Shown: positions 24,843 through 35,443 of the stretch, one piece after another | Position numbering within the stretch: position 1 is the first letter of the stretch | How the letters are laid out: every line of letters starts with the position of its first letter | The notes under the pieces: generated by a model | Databases searched by the model: none | What the model was told of the DNA's origin: nothing | The model's input: only the letters and a program-made list of their open reading frames with translations | Made by a program: the position numbers and the translations under genes | Origin: Paraspadella gotoi | Lineage: Eukaryota > Chaetognatha | Reading direction: 5' to 3' | Assembly (NCBI GenBank): GCA_051294375.1 | Contig: CM119264.1 | Coordinates: 2,957,575 to 3,021,574, forward strand | Length of the DNA: 64,000 nt

Positions 24843-25004
24843 CTGAGTCACGTGTCCACGTAAGTGATTTTCGTCTTCGAAATTCTCTCCACTTGACGAG
24901 CAACTCGACGACGCGCGACGACGACAGCAGGCGACGACGAAGACGCCGAGGACGAGGAACGCACCAACAGGTCGTCCACTTCCATCTCTTGATCCTCGTC
25001 GCTC
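24843..25004 (-). pseudogene. Glutamate receptor M4 exon, damaged copy
   Basis: Homologous over its whole length to the intact exon at 30201-30362. Relative to that copy it lacks single bases near 24854, 24870 and 24965 and has extra bases elsewhere, so the transmembrane reading frame cannot be followed. The splice-side sequences are recognisable. It is either a duplicated, decayed exon or an unpolished duplicate of the same locus; the even spread of indels favours the second. Confidence 0.75.
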
Positions 25005-25019
25005 CTCGTGATGTGGAGA

Positions 25020-25255
25020 AGACTAAAAGATTGCTGATGTAGAAGAATTGGGAGGTGCGAGATAGAGTAGTGGGGTGGAGCGTTGATGTTGATGGACTGT
25101 TAAGAGAATGGTGATTGAGAAGAGATAGTAGGCGGGGAGAACCGTGAATGTATTGATAGTGATGTAGAAGAGAATGGGGAGAGCGTGATGTTGAAGAAGA
25201 ATGGGGGGAGCGTAGATGTTGATGGTGATGCAGTAGGTGAGTTTGAGAGTAAATA
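25020..25255. repeat. GTGATGTTGATGGTGATGTAG minisatellite
   Basis: A unit of about 35-40 bases combining GTGATGTTGATGGTGATGTAG with AAGAAGAATGGGGGGAGC. A longer array of the same unit is at 30400-30890. Confidence 0.75.
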
Positions 25256-25289
25256 CCGACAGAAAAAAAAGCTGGAAAAATCGATTAAA

Positions 25290-25858
25290 TGAAGAGAAAT
25301 CGTCGATTGAGGAGGAAGGGAGAAAAAGAGAAAGGGGGTGGAAGGAAGGGAGATAGGGGGAAGGAGGAAGTGGAGAAGGGGGAGGGAGGGAGAAGGGGGA
25401 GGGAGAAAGAGAGAAGGGGGAAAGGAGGAGGGAGGAGAGGGGAGAGGAGGAAGGGAGAAGAGGGAGGAGAAGGGGAGGGATAAGAGAGGAGGGGAGAGGG
25501 AGAGAGGGAGAGGGAGGGAGGAAGAGAAAGAGAGGGGAAAAGGAAGGAGTAAAAAGAGGAAGAAGAAAAAGGAGAAGAGTAGGAGGAAGGAGAGGAGGAG
25601 AAAAAGAGGAAGAAGAAGAAAAGAAAAAGAGGAAGAAAAGAGAAAGAAGGAAGAAAGAGAGAAGAGGAATCAGTTTGCATTCGGCGAAAACGAGTCAATG
25701 CAGAAAAAAGAATAAAGTTTTTCTCTCGGAGAGAAAAAAGACGAGAAATATTAATTTCCATTCGAATCGCGGGGATGAAGAAGAGATGAGAAGGGGAGGT
25801 GGGAGAGAGAGAGATGAGAGAGAGATGAGAGAGAGAGCAGAGATTCTCTCTCTTCACC
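25290..25858 (+). repeat. GA-rich minisatellite (plus-strand purines)
   Basis: GGAGGGAGAAGGGGAGGGAG-type units grade into GAAGAAGAAAAAG and then GAGAGA runs before a gap. Copies at 30950-31690 and 35450-36050. No coding evidence. Confidence 0.8.
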
Positions 25859-25883
25859 NNNNNNNNNNNNNNNNNNNNNNNNN

Positions 25884-27385
25884 CTTGATCGTGTTTGGTG
25901 GATTTTTCTATGAGAGAAGCATTCTTTTGTTTATTATTGGCTTCAGAAACAAGTAAGGAAAGGTACACTTAAACTTATATATATTTGCTGAGTATGTATA
26001 ATGGTTTTGTTGCCCAGGATTCTAACAACAACAAGCAGTCCCGACATACATTGACACTTTGTTCAAGTCCTTGGCTTTTCATAGTTCGTCGTTCTTCGAA
26101 CTTAGGCCGACCCGTCTTTCTTACTGAGCTTTGTTCATCATCATTCCAGGGCGTTGCTGACCGGCGCTTCGTCTCTTCTGCACCAGTTTTACCTGAATTC
26201 CTTTTGGTCTTCATGCGCATAATTAGCCTAGTTCAGTTAGAACTCAAAGACCAGTCTCACTTCTCCGAATTAGTTCAATACACCCCTTCTTTTCTTTCTA
26301 TTTCTTTCTTGTCTTTCTTTTCTTTCTTTCTATTTCCTTTTTCTCTTACTTTTCTTTTCTTCTCTTTCTTCTCTCTCCTCTCTCTTCTTCTTCTTTTCCT
26401 TTCTCTTCGTTCTATTTTTCATTTTAATACAGGGACTTCAACTTGAAGTATAAAAAACAAACTTGTAATATAATGCAAAAGGAAGAACGATCTGTACCTT
26501 ATCCCTTCTATAATCATCAATTTTTTCATTAAAAGATTAAATAATGCCACTTCTTCCTTTGATATCTTTCGGCTAATCCTCTTTTCTTCGCATTTAAAAT
26601 TTTTAATAGCAGAAGATATTCTTTTTAAAGTTAATTCTCGATTTTTTTTTTTCAAATCCTCCGATGGACCCAGTTCAGTTTTTTTATAATGGTTTTTTTG
26701 ACCAAAACAGTGGGATGGCGGGGTTGATTTCTTACCATTTTTTTTTCAAATGATAGCCTGTAAAACAGGAACCAGATATATCCAAATTTTTCAAAAACAA
26801 AAAACAGATTTGGAATCAGCATAATGTTCTCCTTTCAACCCATTATTTTTTATAAAAATATTTTAATTAGTGTTTAAGGACTATCGATATATTTTTATAA
26901 TTTCAAAAATATTTTTGGTATAAATAATTTTTTAAACATTTAATTGTTTTTTTATTAAAACTGGCTCTCCTTCAAAGTATCATTTTGTATAAAAAATGGA
27001 ATTACACTTACCTTCACCTTTCTAAAATACCTTTTGAATTTTTTTTTTGATGTGAATTAATTTTAAAAACAAAAAAAATAAAATTATATTCAAGAAATTT
27101 TAATTACCATCATTCTGTAGGCCTCGTCTCGGAGTATTTTATGAGCAAAATGATAGGAACATAGCTTCATTAATAACCGCGTTAGGAGCAAATTAATTGT
27201 AAAAAAAAATATTTTGGGGTGCTGAGCCCGGCATTTTTTTGAATTTGTAAAATCCTTCAACGGGCCAATAACCTAACACGTTCGTGCATCTTTACTCAAA
27301 ACTGAGCTGATTGCCAACGCCTCGTTTGGCTAGATTAGTTCCACTCCCTCAACTTTATCTTCGAGTAAAGAAAAAAGCTGGTGCT
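25884..27385. other. Unique spacer between the two large copies, no gene recognised
   Basis: Bases 25975-26220 have open frames on both strands, but neither shows a domain or a convincing splice context. A CTTTCTTTTCTTT run fills 26290-26410, and 26450-27340 is AT-rich with homopolymers. I see nothing I can name. Confidence 0.5.
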
Positions 27386-28186
27386 GTATGGAAAACATTC
27401 TTCGCAAGATTTTTTTTCTATTTTTCCCCCCAAAGTCTTTTTAATCTTCAACCTCTTTCTTTCTCTCTTTGACTCTTCTCTTCTTGACCCCCTTCCTTCT
27501 TTCTGCTTTTTCCCTTATCCCTTTACTCTTCTTTCTTTCGGATTTTTTCCTTTGCCTTTTTACACTATTTTACATAACCTCTTTTTTGCCTTTCCCTTTC
27601 CTTCACTTTCCTTCAACTTCCTCCCTTTCCTTTCACCTTCCTACTTCCTCCCTTTTCTCAACTTTCCTCCCTCCTCCCTTTCCTTCATTTTCCTCACTTT
27701 TCCTCCTTTCTCATCATCCTCACTTTATTCCTCTTCCCTTTTCGCTCACTCCCTCTTCCTTCATTTCCTATTCTTTTCATTTACCCTTTTCTCCAAATCC
27801 TCATCCTTCTCTTCCTTTTTATTCATCCTCTCCTTCCCTTTCCCTCACTTTCCTCCCTTTTCTATTCCTTTTCCTTTTATATTATTCTTCTCTTCTTCCC
27901 ATTCTCCCTTCTAATTTCTCTCCCTCCCTCCCGTTCTTCTCCACTCCCCGCAGCCTCTTTTCAATCTTCTTTCCTCCCTTTCCTCCACCTCCTTTTGCTT
28001 CCTTCTTCCTTTTTCACCCTGCTCCTCCTTCCTCCCTTTTCTAGCTCTTCTCCCCATCCTTGCCCTTGCTTCTTCTTTTTCAACTCTGCTACTCTTTCCC
28101 TCCTTCCTTTTCTCCTTTTCTCCACCTCCTCCTTTGCTCCTTCTTTCTTTTCTCACACTCTGCTCCTCTTTTCTCCCCTTTCACAG

Positions 28187-28283
28187 CTCCAGCGCCGATT
28201 TTTTACCGCGTTCATTCTCTCACTGGACGAGACCGAAGTTCTCTTGTCTATCGCTGGCTTTGAAATGAACCTTCGAGCCAAAG
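28187..28283 (+). pseudogene. IgGFc exon SSADFYRV, frameshifted copy
   Basis: Identical splice contexts and nearly identical sequence to 21820-21914, but with one extra T in a T run and one extra T after ACCGCG. The exon is 97 bases instead of 95 and the frame is lost after SSADF. The two extra bases in or near a homopolymer suggest sequence error or early decay. Confidence 0.8.
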
Positions 28284-29394
28284 GTGAGTCAAAGCTAGGG
28301 CGAGGAATTCACGGCCGTGAGTCAGGCCGGTGAGGCCGAGCTAAGGTTGAGGAAGGAGAGTATGAGTATTGAGGGATGAAGTATCGGGCAAGGGCTAAAG
28401 TGAGTACGTGCTGATTAGGGTAGTTAAGAATGATTTATGAAAGCGAAAAAAAAAACAGATTCCAAAATTTCTCTCGGTGAGAAGCGAAAAGTGGTGATAA
28501 CCTCGTTTAAACTCTGGGAAATCAGGTTTTTCTTCTGGAGATTTTTTCCCTCTCTTTTTCGATAGTTAGGATTTTTATTATATAATGAAAAAAATAACCG
28601 GCAAACGGAAAGTATCACGTATTTCAAATCCGTCTTTTGGATATAAAATCTCAAATATTACTTTTTATAATTTATCAGAAGATGATTATTGAAATCCCTA
28701 TGCATGGAGATATTGAGCGGTTACCCCATCTTCGTTAAAATGCGACAAGCCATGTCTCCTTGTTTTCAATTTTGCGCGAAGTTACAAACTGTCGGACAAC
28801 CGTTAAGTTATTCAATTCTTTACTCAAATTTATTAAAACAGAGTATTGTCATCCTAAAATCATCATATCTAACTTTACACATGATACAAATGTACTATAC
28901 ATACTTTTATGAGGAATTGCGTGCAACTAATATAATATATTTATATCTATTCGGAAAAACTTTCTTTATATATTTATTTTAAAAAAAAACAAGTTTTAAT
29001 TTCTTAAATTCTTGCCATGATTAGTCGATCGTTATTCACTTATTGGTCTGTTAGGACGCTGATCGTCCAATTTATCTATTTATTACTTATTATCATCGTA
29101 ATAAAACTGGAATCATTAGGCAACAATTGAAAGTGTTCAGAGAATGTTTTAGAAATGTCAAAATAAGAACCCCTGCCTCCAAAAAGGACCAGAGTGAAGA
29201 GAAGATATTAAGTCACACAAACTTAGCATTCCAATTTTGAAAAACTTTGAAATAGCCAGTCCTGAGTTGCCCTCTACTTGATAATAATATTCTAAGTTCC
29301 GGTCCTCGACTTTATCTTTTTCGACGACGAAACTTCGGACCAGAAGTCGTTTATCCGCGTCGCGTCGCCGGACGTCGATCGATTTCTCGGCGCC

Positions 29395-29490
29395 GTCTCT
29401 GATTGGTCGAGAGAAAGCGCGGGATTCGATTGGCTCAGGCCGTTCGGAGGTTTTGATTGGTGGGGATAAATTGTTTTTCCCGACCAATCG
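29395..29490. promoter_or_regulatory. Cluster of four CCAAT boxes in CpG-rich DNA
   Basis: GATTGG occurs at 29401-29406, 29428-29433 and 29455-29460, a regular 27-base spacing, followed by CCAAT on the other strand at 29483-29487. Flanking sequence is CpG-rich (CTCGGCGCCGTC upstream, AGATCGGCGCGTCGG downstream) and GA repeats follow. Clustered CCAAT boxes are the classic NF-Y promoter signature. The equivalent in D1 (23640-23740) has lost most boxes to indels. No transcript could be assigned. Confidence 0.45.
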
Positions 29491-30152
29491 TAGATAGCGC
29501 GTAGGTTGGTGGAAGAATGGTAGATCGGCGCGTCGGTGGACGTAATCTTGAGAGTGAGAAAGAGAGAGAGAGAGTCAATTCACTCATTCGTTCGACTTGC
29601 AAAACGAAATTTTGGAATTCATGAAATTAAAATTGGGTTCGATTAGAATAATTTCGTTGGGATTCGTCGCCGTGAGAGAAATTCGTGAGATTTATGCATG
29701 TGAAATAGAAATTGATAAGGGAAGGGGCGAGCAGGTGAAGAAACGAATGAGCAAAGGAATGAACGGATGAACTAAAGAACTTATCAAAAGAACGAACTAA
29801 CAAACAAAGGTGATTTACGGAACGAGCTGTGAATGAAAGACAAAGAATGGAAATGAAGAAACGAAGAAAGGAAAGCAAGGTTCGTAGAAAGAAAAGAGGG
29901 AAGAGAGAAGGGAAGAAGGGAAGAAGAAAGGAAAGAAGGATCGAATAAAGGAAAGAAGGATCGAAGAAAGGAAAGAAGGAACGATGGAAGTAACATGTAA
30001 CATGTAGAGAATAAAAAAAAAAGAACAGCAACTGGAACCAGAACAAAACGATAACTGAAGTAAAGGCATAAACTGACAAAACAAAGGTAGAAAAAAACAT
30101 GGAATGAATGAACGAAGGAATGAACTGAGGAACGAACTAACGAATGAACGAA

Positions 30153-30362
30153 TTAAAGCGAAGATGAAAGAAAGAACTCGGCCCCTCCGGCCTCGACTAC
30201 CTGAGTCACGTGTTCCACGTAAGTGATTTTCCGTCTTCGAAATTCTCTCCACTTGACGAGCAACTCGACGACGCCGACGACGACAGAGGCGACGACGAAG
30301 ACGCCGAGGACGAGGAACGCACCCAACAGGTCGTCCACTTCCATCTCTTGATCCTCGCGCTC
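30153..30362 (-). CDS. Glutamate receptor last exon: M4 helix and short C-tail
   Basis: The acceptor TCCCCCGAG|GAG is followed in phase 0 by EREDQEMEVDDLLGAFLVLG, then a very hydrophobic helix (VFVVASVVVGVVELLV) and the basic stop-transfer KWREFRRRK. Position, length and the pattern L-x-G-x-F-x-x-L...E-x-x-x-K match the fourth membrane segment of ionotropic glutamate receptors. The frame continues to a TAA at 30153-30155, giving a cytoplasmic tail of about 25 residues ending SSL, which fits a class I PDZ-binding pattern. Alternatively CAG|GTAGTC at 30201 could be a donor to a further exon. The preceding receptor exon ends in phase 0 at 37776, which agrees. Confidence 0.88.
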   Translation of the reverse strand, partial: EREDQEMEVDDLLGAFLVLGVFVVASVVVGVVELLVKWREFRRRKITYVEHVTQVVEAGGAEFFLSSSL

Positions 30363-30399
30363 CTCGGGGGAGACTCGGGGGAAGAATTGGGGGGGGGGA

Positions 30400-30890
30400 G
30401 CGTGATTTTGATGCGAATGTAGAAGAAGAATGGGGGGAGAGCGTGATGTTGAATGTGATGTAGAAGAAGAATTGGGGAGCGTGATGTTGATGGTTGATGT
30501 AGAAGAAGAATTGCGGGGTGAGAGTGATGTTGAGATGGATATGCTAGAAGAAGAATGGCGGGGAGCGTGATGTTGTATGGTGATGCTAGAAGATGAATGG
30601 GGGAGGCGGTGTTGATGGTGATGTAGAAGAGAACTGGTGGGGAACGTTGATGTTGATGGTAGAGAGCTAGTGAAGTAATGGGCGGGGCAGCGTGTGTTGA
30701 TGCGTGATGTGAGGAAGTAATGGGGGAGCGTGAATGTTGATAGTGATGTAGAAGAACGAATGGGGGAGGCGTGATGTGGATCAGTGATGAAGAAGGCAAG
30801 AAATGGGGGAGGCGTGATGTTGAAGACAGGAATGGGGGAGCCGTGATGTGACTCGGATGATGCAGTAGCGTGAGTGTGGAGTACAATACC
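30400..30890. repeat. GTGATGTTGATGGTGATGTAG minisatellite, long copy
   Basis: At least ten units of about 38-42 bases (GGGGGAGCGTGATGTTGATGG then TGATGTAGAAGAAGAAT). It lies in the intron immediately upstream of the M4 acceptor in the receptor's direction. Confidence 0.8.
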
Positions 30891-30949
30891 GACAGAAAAA
30901 AAAATAAGCTGGAGAAATCGATTAATGAAGAGAAAATCGCTCGATTGAG

Positions 30950-31623
30950 GAGGAAGGGAGAAAAGAGGAAAGGGGGTGGGAGGGGAGATTAGGGGTCGGA
31001 CGTGCGTGTCGTCAGGAAGCAGTTGAGAAAGGGGGAGCGAGGGAGAAGGGAGGAGAAAGAAAGATGAGAAGGGGGAAGGAGGGAGGGAGAGATGGAGAGG
31101 GGCAGGAAGAAGAGGAGGAGGGAGAAGGGGAGGGAGAAAAAGAGAAGGGTGGAGGGAGGAGAGAGGGGGGAGCGGAAGGAAGTGAAGAAAGAGGGGAGGG
31201 AGGGAGAAGGGGAGGGAGACAAAAGAGAGAAGGGGTAAGGAGGGAGGGGAGAGAGGCGAGTAGGGAGGAAGGGTGGAGAAGAGGGAGGGAGGAGGAGGGG
31301 AGGGAAAGAGAGGAGGGAGGAGGGGAGAGAGAGGGAGAGGGAGGGAGGAAGAGAAAGAGGAGGGGAAAAGGAAGGAGTAAAAGAGAAAAGAAAAAGGAGA
31401 AGAGTAGGAGGAAGGAGAGGAGAGGAAAAAGAGGAAGAAGAAGAAAGAAAAAAGGAAGAAAAGAGAAAGAAGGAAGAAAGAGAGGAAGAGGAATCAGTTT
31501 GCATTCGGCGAAAACGAGTCAATGCAGAAAAAAAAAGGTTTTCTCTCGAGAGAAAAAAAGACGAGAAATATTTAATTTCATTCGAATCGCGGATGAAGAG
31601 AGAGAGAAGGGGAGGTGGGGGAA

Positions 31624-31676
<53 letters not shown>

Positions 31677-31700
31677 GAGAGAGATAGAGAAAGAGAGGAA
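30950..31700 (+). repeat. GA-rich minisatellite, second copy
   Basis: Same composition and end sequence (GAAAACGAGTCAATGCAGAA, then GA dinucleotides at 31625-31675) as 25290-25858 and 35450-36050. Confidence 0.8.
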
Positions 31701-31979
31701 GAGAGAAGAACACGATAAGAAAAAAAAGAGACAAAAAATAGAGTGGGTAGGAAAGTCAGTCAAAGACAAATAACAACTGATCAGCTGTAAAGATGAAAGG
31801 TGAGGTGAGGTAAGGACCGAGGAAGAAGAGGCGTTAAAGAAGAAATAAAAAGAGAAAGTAAATAAAAAGGTTTTTTTAAATCTAGAATTATTTTCTAAAT
31901 TTGCATCACCACTTTTAATGATAAAAAGACCACATAATATTTTCGGTACAAAAAAGACACAAGGACACGGAAAAGATTA

Positions 31980-32570
31980 TTGATCGCATCATTTATTCAT
32001 GCATATCCTGATCATTCATATTTCAAGTCTCATGATATTGCATCCAGCTATTTATAATTGTATTGCAATTCATTCAGCATTGTCCATCGCACTTTCATCA
32101 ATTGCATCCATTGCATGATTCATATCTTGCAATCATTGCATTGCTCTTGCAATCATTTATCATAGATCATGCATCATTCTCAATTGACATCATTCATTTC
32201 ATGCCTTCATTGCAATCATGATCCATTCTCATTATCTTGCTCCATTCTCATTTATCAATTGCCATCCATGCATGTCATTGCATTCATTTCATCAATTGCA
32301 TCCATTGCATCATTGCATCCATTGCATTCATTATATGTCATTGAATCCATTTGCATACCATTGCATTTCCATTTCATCAATTGCATCGCATCTTGCATTC
32401 ATTCAATGCTTGCATCATTGCATTTGTCATTATTCATTGCATCATTGCCTTTATCATTGACCATTGCATCCTGCATTTTTCTCATTATCCATGCTCATTT
32501 TTCATCATCCATTATCATTTTCAATTGCATCCAATGTCCATTCATCTTTACATCAATTGCATCCATTGAT
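31980..32570. repeat. ATTGCATYC nonamer array, irregular copy
   Basis: Built from ATTGCATCC, ATTGCATTC and ATTTCATCA nonamers but with many indels. The counterpart at 36310-36655 is almost perfectly regular, which makes this one of the clearest places to compare sequence quality between copies. Confidence 0.75.
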
Positions 32571-32574
32571 CTGT

Positions 32575-32911
32575 TGTTGGAAAAAAGAAACTAAAACCTC
32601 AGTGACATTACTTTGAGATCTGAAGATGCCACGTGGCGGGTCTAGAATTGCGCATCAGAATCTTATCGAAATCTATACGAAATCCGGGGCACCAATCAGG
32701 AATCAGCTAGTGTACACTGCCTTCGAATTCATTGTAACTAAGGGTATATAAGAACAAAGAGAGAGAGCCTAAAGATGTGTGTGTCCGTGATCTCTAGGAA
32801 TGGAAGCATTTCTGCATAGTGCAGTAGATAAAGAGCAAAAGACGCAACGGGGAAAAGTGAAATAGAGAAGCTGGATTTCCTCGAATCATTAAAGATAGTT
32901 ATTTCGTAACA
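32575..32911 (+). mobile_element. Possible LTR of a retrotransposon
   Basis: A stretch bounded by TGTTGGAAAAAAG and TTATTTCGTAACA (TG...CA ends). It carries CCAAT at 32692-32696 and GTATATAAG at 32744-32752, about 50 bases apart, as in a U3 promoter. It begins where D2 stops matching D3, so it behaves like an insertion boundary. No second LTR, convincing primer-binding site or gag/pol frame was found, so a solo LTR or a chance promoter-like stretch remains possible. Confidence 0.35.
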
Positions 32912-34335
32912 CCCCCGCTATTGGGCATGCTAAGCATACAAATACCCGAGCATGTCTTAGAAATAGCAATCTAAAATATCCGGTCGCAACGGGGACTGGA
33001 AAGTAGAAAGGACGAAATTTTAAATTGCTGAGTATGCAAGAAAATGCGGCCCAGGACCTTACTTGTAAATACCTTCAACATACCTTAAACACTACTGACG
33101 AAAAACTGGACAAAAAAACCTTGACAAAACGGATTGAACCGGACAGACGGGGACGACGGCAGACTACACAACTGACCGGGCATCCCTCTTTCCACACGCT
33201 GATTGTTACTTCAAGTTACATGTTTGTGAAGACGAAACAGGGATATCACAATGTATTGAAATTTAAGCAAAAAACCGTCGCCTGATGTAATAAGAAACTA
33301 CACATCGGGTATGTCGTCAAATTCTAAAAAAAATAATTTTTTTCCACCCAAAAATAGAAAAAACGAAGGACAAGCATATGTTCGCTCGGTTCACGAAGAC
33401 GGCCGGAGGTCCTCACCAGAACTTCCTGCAGCTCAAGTAGCGAAGCGCCGTGTGACGATTGCGCGAACACGAACGTCTCTGCTAACGCAATAGAAAAGAC
33501 AACAAAATAAACCTGATGTACACCCGTTTTCAACCGTAAATTCTCCAAAAAACGGAAATACACTAAAAAACTGGCCAATCCTGGCGCTTTAAACTTTAAA
33601 AAAACTCGTTTGCCCGCTTACTGAAAAAGATACAAAAAAGACCCTAGAAAAAATTTGACAAAGGTGCCAGGGACGGAATGAGACTCGGGGATTTTCGGGA
33701 GCTAAGAATAATTCTGACTAACTGACTGACTAACACAAATCAATTTGGAAAAAACTTTGGCAAACTAACTGCTCTTGGCATAATAAACATATAAAACTCT
33801 CGTCTAATTCATTGATTTACTCCAATAAGAAGCAAAATAAACTTTCCTTTATTCACTTATGATCGAACGCGCGAAGCCGGTGGATTCAGTCTTCCGGAGG
33901 CCGACCTCACTCGAATATATTTACACCCGATTCGCTTTGAAAAAGTAGCCAAAACTAAAAAAGAACCGTGATTTTAGTGGGAAGCCCCGAATTGTGAGAA
34001 CAATACCGGCACCGCCTGGGGCCAATTCGGAATTCCAAAGATGTAACCGAAAAGCGTAAACGAAAAATACTGATGGTTGTCCGGATTTGCGTAAACGATA
34101 TACACGGATTTAACCCTGAAATGCAACTTTCCCGCCACCCCGCAGGAACCGCAAATTCGGATCTCGAAGTTTGGATACTGAACCGGCTACGAACAGTATC
34201 CAAACCTCCCAACCCCTTCAGACCGAACATGCCGAGCGAAAAGGGCCTTCATATCCGACGAAACAACCCAGACGAACGGAATATATCATTCATGATGAAT
34301 GGAAAATTAAACTTATATTATAATAATAAAATGTA
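32912..34335. other. Unique inserted sequence, no gene recognised
   Basis: Present only once, between the D2 and D3 copies. Short frames at 33025-33285 (plus), 33324-33578 (minus) and 34073-34336 (plus) show no domain, and stops separate them. Composition is normal, unlike the following A-rich block. It may be the decayed interior of a retroelement beginning at the LTR-like sequence. Confidence 0.4.
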
Positions 34336-34339
34336 AAAA

Positions 34340-35419
34340 AATCAATATTTCAAAAAGAATGAATAAAAAAAATAAAATCTCTAAAAAAAATATAAGAATT
34401 TTAAAAAAAAATTTTAGGACCAAAAAAAATTATAAAAGTGTTAATAAATTAAGATAAATCTAAATAGATACTAACATAAATACAAATAATGAATTTTATA
34501 TTAGAAATATACTAAGAAAATCTGATTTAAAAACCACAATTTATTTAAAATGCAAAAAAGCATTTGAATTTAAAATGTTTAAATATCAAAGAATTAATTT
34601 ATATAAATATAATATAAAATAATCTGAATACTTAATAAATTACAAAATATGAAAAAAATACAAAAAAAAATACAATATAAAACACAATAAATGTGGGGGA
34701 AAACATATACACGCTGATATTTTATTATTAATATCATGGAAAGATTTTCATTATATTACAAAATAATGATAATAAAAAAAAAAATAAACAAAATTAATTA
34801 AGACATAAAATAAATTTAGAGGGCAAAAATAAATTAATTGAAAACTAAAAAAAAAATAAAAAAATCAAATATCGTAAATATAACAAAAAGATACAAAAAA
34901 AATGAGATATTACAAGAAATATAATAAGTATTTATCTAAAATGACATTTAACATCATAAAAAAAACAGATATACGCATTTTCTAGAATGGTGTAGAAAAG
35001 AAACATCAATAAATCATGAGCTCACTAGCTCTATCTCACAAATAATCAGACTAAACCAAAAAAATGAAAATACTCTCGTATAAAATAATCAAAATAGTGA
35101 AACCATCGTTAATCCCAAATTACTATTCATAATATAGATTCTTAATTAAACATGTAAGATACCAACAGAATAACTATAAATATCAAAAAATAAATTAAAT
35201 TAATTCATAATTATTCAAGAGTAAAAAATAAAAATGTATATCCAAAAATAAATAAAATTAATTAAAATTAAGTAGAAATATTAAAATAAACGAAAAAATT
35301 AAAAAAATTTAAATAAAAAATATTATTATATGAATTAAAATAAGAAATATAATAATCAATAATTAAAATTTAAATAAAAATTTATTACTTAAATATGAAA
35401 AAGAAAATTAAATTTAAAN
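34340..35419. other. Extremely A-rich, gene-free block
   Basis: About 1.1 kb dominated by A and T with A clearly in excess on the plus strand (AAAAAATA, AATAAAATTAA motifs), almost no CpG, no frame of 60 codons and no clear tandem period. It ends at a 24-base gap (35420-35443), after which GA-rich D3 sequence starts abruptly. Confidence 0.6.
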
Positions 35420-35443
35420 NNNNNNNNNNNNNNNNNNNNNNNN

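Larger units (their letters stand above)
20420..25858. repeat. First copy (D1) of a segment repeated at 27386-31630
   Basis: Begins at TATGGAAAACATTCTTCGCAAG and contains, in order, a CT-rich minisatellite, an IgGFc exon, AT-rich DNA, a CpG-rich patch, a GAAGGAACG minisatellite, a damaged glutamate-receptor M4 exon and GA-rich DNA. The second copy (D2) has the same order. Copy-specific small indels break the M4 exon here but leave the IgGFc exon intact; the reverse is true in D2. Confidence 0.85.
27386..31630. repeat. Second copy (D2) of the 20420-25858 segment
   Basis: Same landmarks as D1 in the same order, about 1.2 kb shorter through contraction of the CT minisatellite and the AT-rich block. 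It carries the intact M4 exon (30201-30362) and a broken copy of the IgGFc exon (28187-28283). Confidence 0.85.

Noticed and set aside
29158-29487. Minus-strand 109-codon frame over the CCAAT cluster
   Set aside because: No domain, not preserved in D1, and the region has promoter-like rather than exon-like features.
33025-33285. Gag protein of an LTR retrotransposon
   Set aside because: It follows the LTR-like sequence but has no zinc knuckle or recognisable capsid pattern, is only 86 codons long and is followed by stops.
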